DNA of 13,481 nt from Bondarzewia mesenterica (taxonomy: Eukaryota > Basidiomycota > Agaricomycetes > Russulales > Bondarzewiaceae). The stretch lies in contig SGPL01000661.1 in the NCBI GenBank assembly GCA_004802705.1, positions 1 through 13,481 of the forward strand, in the 5' to 3' direction. The position numbers and the translations under genes were made by a program. The notes below the pieces were generated by a model that searched no databases, was not told the DNA's origin, and worked only from the letters and a program-made list of their open reading frames with translations. This document shows, in pieces, positions 8,537 to 13,481 of this stretch (positions within the stretch are counted from its first letter, which is position 1; each line of letters starts with the position of its first letter).

Positions 8537-9326
8537 GTGCGTGACAGCAGTGTCGAGGGCGCGGAGGCCGTGGGAGAGAGCAGTGAGGGCATTGGCGAGG
8601 CCGGTGCTGTAGGTGTTAGGTGTTAGGTGTTGTTTGTTGTTGTGGAACTTGTTCTGTGAGAGGGGGGTTTTAGGTCAGGTCATATTGGAGGGAGAGCACT
8701 TACGTGGCCTTTTTGGATGGGGAGAAAGGGTGTGTGAGTGCTGAGTGAATTTGAGGGAGAGAGGGATGTATGGTGAGTTGGAAGATGGGGTATTGAGTGA
8801 GGACAGTGTTGAGCATGGCACTAACAGTGGAGGGCATGCCCATGCCAGTGGTGTCACTGAGGCTAACTTAGTAACAGCTCATGTCGAGGAGGGCATGTGC
8901 GATGTCAGCAATAGTGCATGAGGGGACGGGGCCAGTATAGGGGCAGGCAATGGTGATAGAGATGTAGCCACAGACAGGGATGCCTGTGGCAAGGGCATGG
9001 GCAGTGACATGGAAGAAGAAGGGTGAGGGAGTGGGGGAGGAAGATGTAGGTGTTGGCTTGGGAGAAGGCATCAGTGGCAGAGGTGAAGATGGTGATTTCA
9101 GAGAGGATGAATGGGGAGGGGTGGAAGAGAAGGGAGAGGGCAGTGGAGAGGTTATNGTCATTNGGGANGAGGGCTTGATAGGTGATGCCNGNACATTTGG
9201 GGAGGCAGATGATGANTTTGTCTGTTCCTGNCATCTTTGTNAGTTNNGGTCATNGGGGGAGGAGNAGGGGAAGAGAAGTACTTGGGGAACCCATTCGNAA
9301 CTGATGAAGCTGCCNANCTCGATAGT
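8537..9326 (-). pseudogene. HMGCL: HMG-CoA lyase, N-terminal and middle part, decayed
   Basis: HMG-CoA lyase cleaves HMG-CoA to acetyl-CoA and acetoacetate in leucine breakdown. Reading from 9326 downwards, N as x: TIExGSFISxEWVPQ (family 'IEAGSFVSPKWVPQ'), then in another frame GTDKxIICLPK with GITYQAL, LSEITIFTSATDAFSQAN (family 'EVAVFASASEAFS..N'), frame change, ATGIPVCGYISITIACPYTG (family 'IPVRGYVS.V.GCPYEG'), IADIAHALLDMSCY, stop, VSLSDTTGMGMPSTVSAML (family 'E(V/I)SLGDTIGVGTPGTV'), a 50-nt intron (8654-8703), and YSTGLANALTALSHGLRAL with DTAVTH. The metal-binding 'H.HD.Y' region is disrupted by a small heptamer expansion. The roughly 50 N-terminal residues containing 'VGPRDGLQNE' are absent; an LRR-like fragment abuts instead. 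Homology breaks at about 8537 and resumes at 7025. Frame changes and stops make this non-functional. Confidence 0.9.
8610..8632 (+). repeat. Short heptamer tandem repeat (GGTGTTA), about three units
   Basis: Three units of GGTGTTA, the last incomplete, run into a TTG-rich tail to about 8642. It lies inside the HMG-CoA lyase exon just where the conserved metal-binding 'HxHDTY' segment should be, so it appears as a replication-slippage insertion in a dead gene. The core TTAGG looks telomere-like but the unit is seven bases and the tract is short. Confidence 0.7.
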
Positions 9327-9339
9327 TCACATTCACTCC

Positions 9340-9932
9340 AGGTATCCCAGTGACACGCAGATGCCTNAAGTCTGCAAACCGAGGCTCGCNTNAATCNACC
9401 TCGGTGATNNTCTCGANAAATGACATAAAATCCTGATCTGGAAGTTNGAGTTTAAGAAAGCAGATGGCAGGGATGGCCATGTTATGGATGATGANACAGA
9501 NGAGGTCCACATTGAGGTCAGTGAGGGAGAGGTCTCAGAGTTTGGAGAGCAGGATGAGATTAGTGNACCATGAGCTNACTTCATGTGGCCCGCTGTAATG
9601 CAGCGNGAGCCTCTCGAGGGCAGNACATGCNCGCAANATGGCTTNCCATTNAGGCNAAGTTAGTTGCATGCCCTCANTGTGCAGCTTGAGTTCCAAGGTC
9701 CTGAGGCCAGCNAGGTAGGGAGTGTGCTCATNTAACCAGGCTAGGTTGACACNAACNAGTAAGAGGTCCTTGAGGCCAGTGGCTGCTTTGCNCAGGGCCT
9801 TGATGGGTGGCTTTGCAATCTGGACAGNGAGNGTTTGGGTGGAGAGCNAGTCTTTGAGGTGCTAGAGTTNGATGATTTTGAGGTTGGGGATGGGACTGGT
9901 GGTGTGGAGTCGACTGTNTCCACTCTATCCAA
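9340..9932 (-). pseudogene. LRR-like fragment, probably from an F-box/LRR protein
   Basis: The minus strand reads, with N as x: PPIKALxKAATGLKDLLLV, NLAWL, HTPYLAGLRTLELKLH, EGMQL, ALERL, LHYSGPHEVSSW, LILLSKL, stop, DLSLTDLNVDL, MAIPAICFLKL and DQDFMSF, ending with RHLRVTGIPGV. The spacing of L..L.L and L..L.L.. segments at 25-35 residues is that of irregular leucine-rich repeats in basidiomycete F-box proteins. There is no F-box in this fragment, and its right edge fades around 9932, though a frame at 9940-10020 reading AIDDLY and FKLEIDVIG could be its upstream exon. The left edge runs straight into HMG-CoA lyase at 9326. N bases, a stop and frame changes are present. It is a second LRR unit, separate from the F-box gene at 10190-11565. 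Confidence 0.6.
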
Positions 9933-9939
9933 TCACATC

Positions 9940-10190
9940 TATTTCCAACTTGAATGTTTGAACTTTGATGTCAGATCAGTATANGTCATCTATNGCTTTG
10001 CTNTGGAAGATTTCAGTCCAGACNACATGAATGCTNAATCGAGAATAAATTGAGATATNGCTCNATTGTCTGATTTGCATACCCATCTGAAGCAAGTGTG
10101 AATAAATACNGTTATGACATGCTTGTAATAAATACTACCATTACTACCATAAATACTACTGTTACTAACGAGAATACATTTGTCATATGC
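9940..10190. other. AT-rich spacer with TACTACCAT-type microrepeats
   Basis: This separates the two LRR relics. Between about 10125 and 10170 the sequence repeats ATAAATACTAC and TTACTACC units imperfectly, a degenerate microsatellite. Otherwise it is AT-rich with scattered N bases. No independent gene is supported. Confidence 0.5.
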
Positions 10191-11565
10191 TGGAATGGAC
10201 ACTGACATTTGTGAGGTGAGGGCATGATTGCATCAATGATCATACNAAAGTTTCTCTATTATTATCACCTCCTTCCCTGATACTCANGACTTCGAGATTC
10301 AGAAACAGGGGTATCCAGTGCAAAAAANGTAGCTGAAGAGATAATGAAGACATTAGTTGAGATTCGACAAAGCANTATTTAAACCTTACCAGCATGCCAT
10401 CTTCAAATGCCTCCTCCTTNTCATATTNGCNGATCTCCAAAAGATNAACTCCACCAAGGGAACACTCCAGATGATCTTCATCCATTCTAGGACCAGAGAG
10501 AAATGGGGCACTTTCCAGTTCATTAGNNNATCTGATCCCNAAAGTGTCGAGACTCATGCACTGAGCCAGGCATCGTAAGACTGAATAAANAATNTCAGTA
10601 TCCAAAGTGACGGTAACATGNTTATCAGGTAAAATGTGAACAGTGTTNAGAACCCTTGTTAAATCTTCATCCCTCAAGAGCCTATCGATATAAGATGCTG
10701 GTGCCTTCAGAATCTGAAGGTTCCGCAGCACAACTNGCTCACTGGGGCAGTGGACAAACCACTGTGAAGGTACACTGATGNATAGTTTGTCGATGTCAGT
10801 GTGACAGGAGANAGAANCTGGAGGAGTGCACCCAAGAAGAGAGATCCTTTGAAGTGCACAGCCNATAGCATTTTAATGTNGATACACCTGAGGAGGTGTG
10901 ACCATTGATTTGCTGAGAGAAATCTTCCATCTAGATCTAGCTCCTCGAGAGGAGAATTATTCAGGACATGCAGTGTCCACTTGATGATCAGATGCATAAA
11001 AAGGAGAGAACTGCTGATGTAAAGGTGGGTCAGCATGGATAGAATGTTGTAGTCGACTGGCACATNCAGCTNGACCANACTGGGTTGGGCATGTCTCCCA
11101 TAATCGCTGATGGAAAGATAACTGCAGTTGGTATGAAAGATGCTGCACAAAAACCACAGNAGGTCTTCATATGCGAACTTCNTGATGGTGAGAGCGAGAT
11201 GTGGGATGCAAGTGTGTNNAGGGAGTCGAAGGAGGAAACACCNAAGCTGGACAATTTCTTGTGATGNAGCCGACACATCTANAGAGCACCAGCAGAAGAG
11301 TCAGATTGCAGACCAAGATGATTCATAGTGTGCNCATACATTGAGAGCCGAGAATGAGGAGGGCTTATGAAGGCTTACAGTGATCTCGCCCTCACTGTGT
11401 TCAGATATACAAACATCGTGGNGGTGAANGTAGTCAGTCANAACACNATTGTTAAGCCAACAGCATGNACAGGATAGGGCGATGATATCCTCCTTCAGCA
11501 GGTTNTTCGCTATGTGGATGATAAGTTCAAGGGGAAGATTGATGAAGCCGCAGAGGCTTTNTACC
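10190..11565 (-). pseudogene. F-box/LRR protein, decayed or poorly sequenced
   Basis: F-box proteins recruit substrates to SCF ubiquitin ligases, with the F-box binding Skp1. From 11565 downwards the frame reads SLCGFINLPLELIIHIA, NLLKEDIIALSC and WLN, a good match to the fungal F-box 'LP.EI...I...L...D...LS..C+.L+'. It is placed at the N-terminus as usual. LRR-type segments follow: FLLRLP, HIPHLALTI-like helices, VDYNILSMLTHLYISSSLLF, LNNSPLEELDLDGRFLSANQ, WSHLLRCI, frame change near 10800, ISVPSQWFVHCPSE, VVLRNLQILKAPASYIDRLL, and YSVLRCLAQCMSLDT. A 63-nt intron (about 10339-10401, GTAAGG...TTCAG) precedes FLHWIPLFLNLEV and a tail with SCPHLTNVSV. One TGA lies in frame near 11308, and N bases are frequent, so a functional allele elsewhere cannot be excluded. 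Expansion of such genes is common in Agaricomycetes. Confidence 0.8.
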
Positions 11566-11606
11566 TGTATGAAAGACTATTAATGAAGTGTTGAGAGGAT
11601 NACACC

Positions 11607-11995
11607 TCAAATACTGATGTGCTGTTGCTTGGTGGGATGGTCACTAAGGTCATCATNGACAGCCTTGCATTTCAAGGATAGTTCTTNGACCTATGTTATA
11701 TAAATAAAACACATCAAACACAGTACAGGTGATATACTTACAGTGATACATTTGGTGGGATGGTCATCGAGGTCATCCTCCTCCCCATCTCCAGCCTTGC
11801 GCTTCAAGGTTAGCTCAGCATGATGCTGTTCAGTGGGACGGTCATCGAGGTTATCCTCCTCCCCATCTTCAGCCTTACACTTCAAGGTCGGCTCGACATG
11901 ACACTGTCNNGTAGAACAGTTGTCGAGATCATCCTCCTCCCCATCTCTAGCCTTGCACNTCAAGGACGACTCGGGGCTCTATCGCAAAGACTTAC
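11607..11995 (-). CDS. Acidic protein with 26-residue tandem repeats (3' end of a gene)
   Basis: Tandem DNA units begin at plus-strand positions 11755, 11833 and 11911, an exact 78-bp period, with a fourth diverged unit at 11632. On the minus strand each encodes 26 residues of the type LKxKAxDGEEDDLDDxPTEQ followed by HHAELT. The stop is TGA at 11607-11609 after KQQHISI. A 51-nt intron (11691-11741, GTAAGT...ATAG) separates the last unit from the others, and the frame continues across it. The exact multiple of three and the conserved Glu/Asp core suggest selection on protein rather than DNA, at least until recently. The upstream part of the gene is probably in 12050-12440. No domain is recognised; a nuclear acidic protein is a guess. 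Confidence 0.6.
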
Positions 11996-12049
11996 CCACT
12001 AAGCCATAGAACTAAAGTCATATCAGGATAAAACTCACCATTGATGCNN

Positions 12050-12440
12050 CAGATTCCAGTCTGACATCNCTTGNGACNAAGCTCAGCTATTATAAATTAA
12101 GTTATTAGTAGGGAGAAAAATGAAGAGCCGCTCACNGATNATTGATTGACCTGCCCACCATCGAGCTCACCATCACTGGCCTGACTTNCAGTAAAATTAA
12201 AACTGAGGGATGTGCAGCTGTCCAGCATTCCAGCACTGGGCAACTCTTGTCCAATGATCGGTTCAACATCTTCNNATTGAGGTAGGAGACCAATGAATGC
12301 CAACTTGTAGTGACACAATATGTGGTAAAGGTGACTGAGGATATTGCCNATGGCGAGATGATATACTTAAGTTGGTGATGGAGATCGAGACGGTCGACNG
12401 AGCTGTTAGTTAGTGAAGAGAAAAGAAACAACTTCATTAT
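12050..12440 (-). CDS. Possible upstream exons of the acidic-repeat gene
   Basis: The minus-strand frame at about 12318-12150 reads HYKLAFIGLLPQ, EDVEPIIGQELPSAGM, LDSCTSLSFNFT and SQASDGELDGGQVNQ. This is a coding-like composition, and it ends near a plausible donor (GTGAGC at about 12135). It lies upstream of and on the same strand as the acidic-repeat exons, so it may belong to the same gene. A competing frame over 12132-12437 starts MKLFLFSSLTN. N bases prevent a clean exon model, and no family is recognised. Confidence 0.35.
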
Positions 12441-12444
12441 TTAT

Positions 12445-12828
12445 ACACAACTCCATGGTGTCGTGGAACGCAGAGGNGCTACTCCCTANAGTACANACAA
12501 AGGGGCCTCGAATGAATTGNAAAATGCNGAAATTAGAGGANGTGAGGACATACCCCACTCGGATATGGCCTNAAGCNAAATAATTAGCATGCTCNAAGGA
12601 CTGATGTTCTCNGGCTCATGGTTTCTTATCGAGCATCACANGGNTACCAAAGCAGGGCAGCAAAAGCGTACTCACAATTGTACCTTNGCACTGCCCCAAT
12701 GCCGCCCTTTGCAAAAGCGGTGGGACCATTGTCTGTCTCCCTCATNTCTACCCAATGGCGATATACAGAACTACGGTGGNGCTGACCCATGAAGAGGCCA
12801 TTTGTTCTGCACTGTGTGTGNAATTTTG
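12445..12828. other. Unassigned stretch with N bases
   Basis: Open frames run on both strands (12463-12792 on plus; 12626-12835 on minus, containing ETDNGPTAFAKGG). Many codons contain N, and neither frame shows a motif I can name. I would not call a gene here. Confidence 0.35.
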
Positions 12829-13240
12829 GCAACAATTACAACATCTGTATCCNCTCACGAGACAACCGACTTCGCCGACTTATCTAGCATATGATGCAAT
12901 GATTCTGACAATAANCACAANATCAGTATCTGCTCACGAGACAAAACTTGGCCNACTTATCNAGCATACGACGGAACATGGCAGTGCCTTTCNTTTACAC
13001 CCTCCATCATCGGCAANAATTACAATTAGTAGCTGCTCACAANACAAACCTCGGCCNACATCCAGCATACGATGGAACATGGNGGCGCCTTCNATTTATG
13101 CCCTCNGTCTTTNTTTTCATCGGAATTTTGGCCACAAATGAATCAGTATCTGCTCATGAGATTCAACTTGGCTGACTTATCCAGACATGTGACAGAACGT
13201 NGCNGCGCCTTCAGCTTGCAATTCATCAGCACTTCTGCAA
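12829..13240. repeat. Diverged tandem repeat, about four copies of roughly 80-116 bp
   Basis: Copies start at about 12829, 12922, 13027 and 13143. Shared blocks in order are (A)TCAGTATCTGCTCACGAGAC, ACTTGGCCNACTTATC, AGCATACGATGGAACATGG, GGCGCCTTC and, in longer copies, CATCGGAATTTTGGC with ACAAAT. Copy lengths differ (about 93, 105, 116 and 100), caused by internal deletions. The frames are not preserved between copies and stops occur, so the repeat looks non-coding. Confidence 0.7.
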
Positions 13241-13481
13241 ATAGATCTCTTTTTTGTGAATTTGTGATGCACAAGTCTAAGTGTCTAAAGGGTTCTTCTT
13301 AATCTAATCTATCTAAAGCAGGTATCTGATCTAATCACAGTCAGATCAGGTTGTGGTAGAANGNAAGATAGAAAGGACANGACTTATAAAAAGGAGATGG
13401 CTATGTAGGGGGATTCTTCAGGACAGGTCGTTGAGTANNAAAATTNGAACTCANAAAACAAGTGGCTGACGAGTGGCTGAT
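13241..13481. other. Right edge, nothing assigned
   Basis: AT-rich sequence with TATAAAAAGG near 13384 and a short GTGGCTGA(C/T) direct repeat at the very end. The TATA-like string could be a promoter element of a plus-strand gene beyond the window, but nothing downstream is available to test that. Confidence 0.3.

Noticed and set aside
7025..8540. Helitron or TIR element boundaries around the inserted coiled-coil gene
   Set aside because: I looked for TC/CTRR ends, inverted repeats and duplicated target sites at both edges and found none convincing. N bases obscure the left edge.
8610..8642. Telomere-like TTAGG repeat suggesting an interstitial telomere
   Set aside because: The unit is seven bases (GGTGTTA) and only about three copies are present. 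Slippage in a dead exon is enough.
8675..8857. Minus-strand 60-residue Pro/Ser-rich frame
   Set aside because: It is an alternative frame of the HMG-CoA lyase relic, where GMPSTVSAML and the intron at 8654-8703 give a better explanation.
1..13481. CRISPR arrays, tRNA or rRNA genes, viral or prophage genes
   Set aside because: No regularly spaced short repeats, no tRNA-like cloverleaf blocks, no rRNA core motifs and no viral proteins were recognised.

Overview
The window looks like nuclear DNA of a mushroom-forming basidiomycete (Agaricomycetes). Introns are 50-67 nt with GT...AG ends, there is a fungal-type Argonaute, an F-box/LRR protein, and mitochondrial enzymes with dense small introns. 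There is no bacterial operon structure. The six-frame reading frames are misleading here, because nearly every real gene is split by introns, stops or frameshifts. Genes were found by reading conserved family motifs across those breaks. No database search was possible, so all family names rest on motif recognition.

Layout from left to right. 428-1347 (+): N-terminal half of a KEX1-like serine carboxypeptidase, decayed. 1382-3270 (-): nearly complete proline dehydrogenase (PUT1) pseudogene with seven exons, joined tail-to-tail to the carboxypeptidase. About 3640-4870 (+): Argonaute relic with PAZ, linker 2 and the start of MID, but no PIWI. About 4960-5800 (+): fragment resembling EST1/SMG7. 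5880-6600: low-complexity DNA. 6820-7025 and 8537-9326 (-): the two halves of one HMG-CoA lyase pseudogene, separated by about 1.5 kb that holds a spliced, well-preserved coiled-coil gene of unknown function (7527-8530, -). 9340-9930 (-): LRR-like fragment. 10190-11565 (-): F-box/LRR protein relic. 11607-11995 (-): acidic protein with 26-residue tandem repeats. 12829-13240: diverged tandem DNA repeat.

The genes do not form a pathway. The picture is a mosaic of intron-containing fragments of unrelated genes, several cut off mid-domain and abutting each other, with decay that looks largely like C-to-T / G-to-A change. The coiled-coil gene stands out: its three introns are intact, its frame is nearly open, and CpG is visibly more frequent than in the flanks. 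Capture of gene pieces by a DNA transposon (Helitron or Pack-type), or repeated segmental rearrangement, would explain the layout. No transposon ends were found. Scattered single N bases limit reading at 2213-2272, 6625-7198 and 9156-13460.
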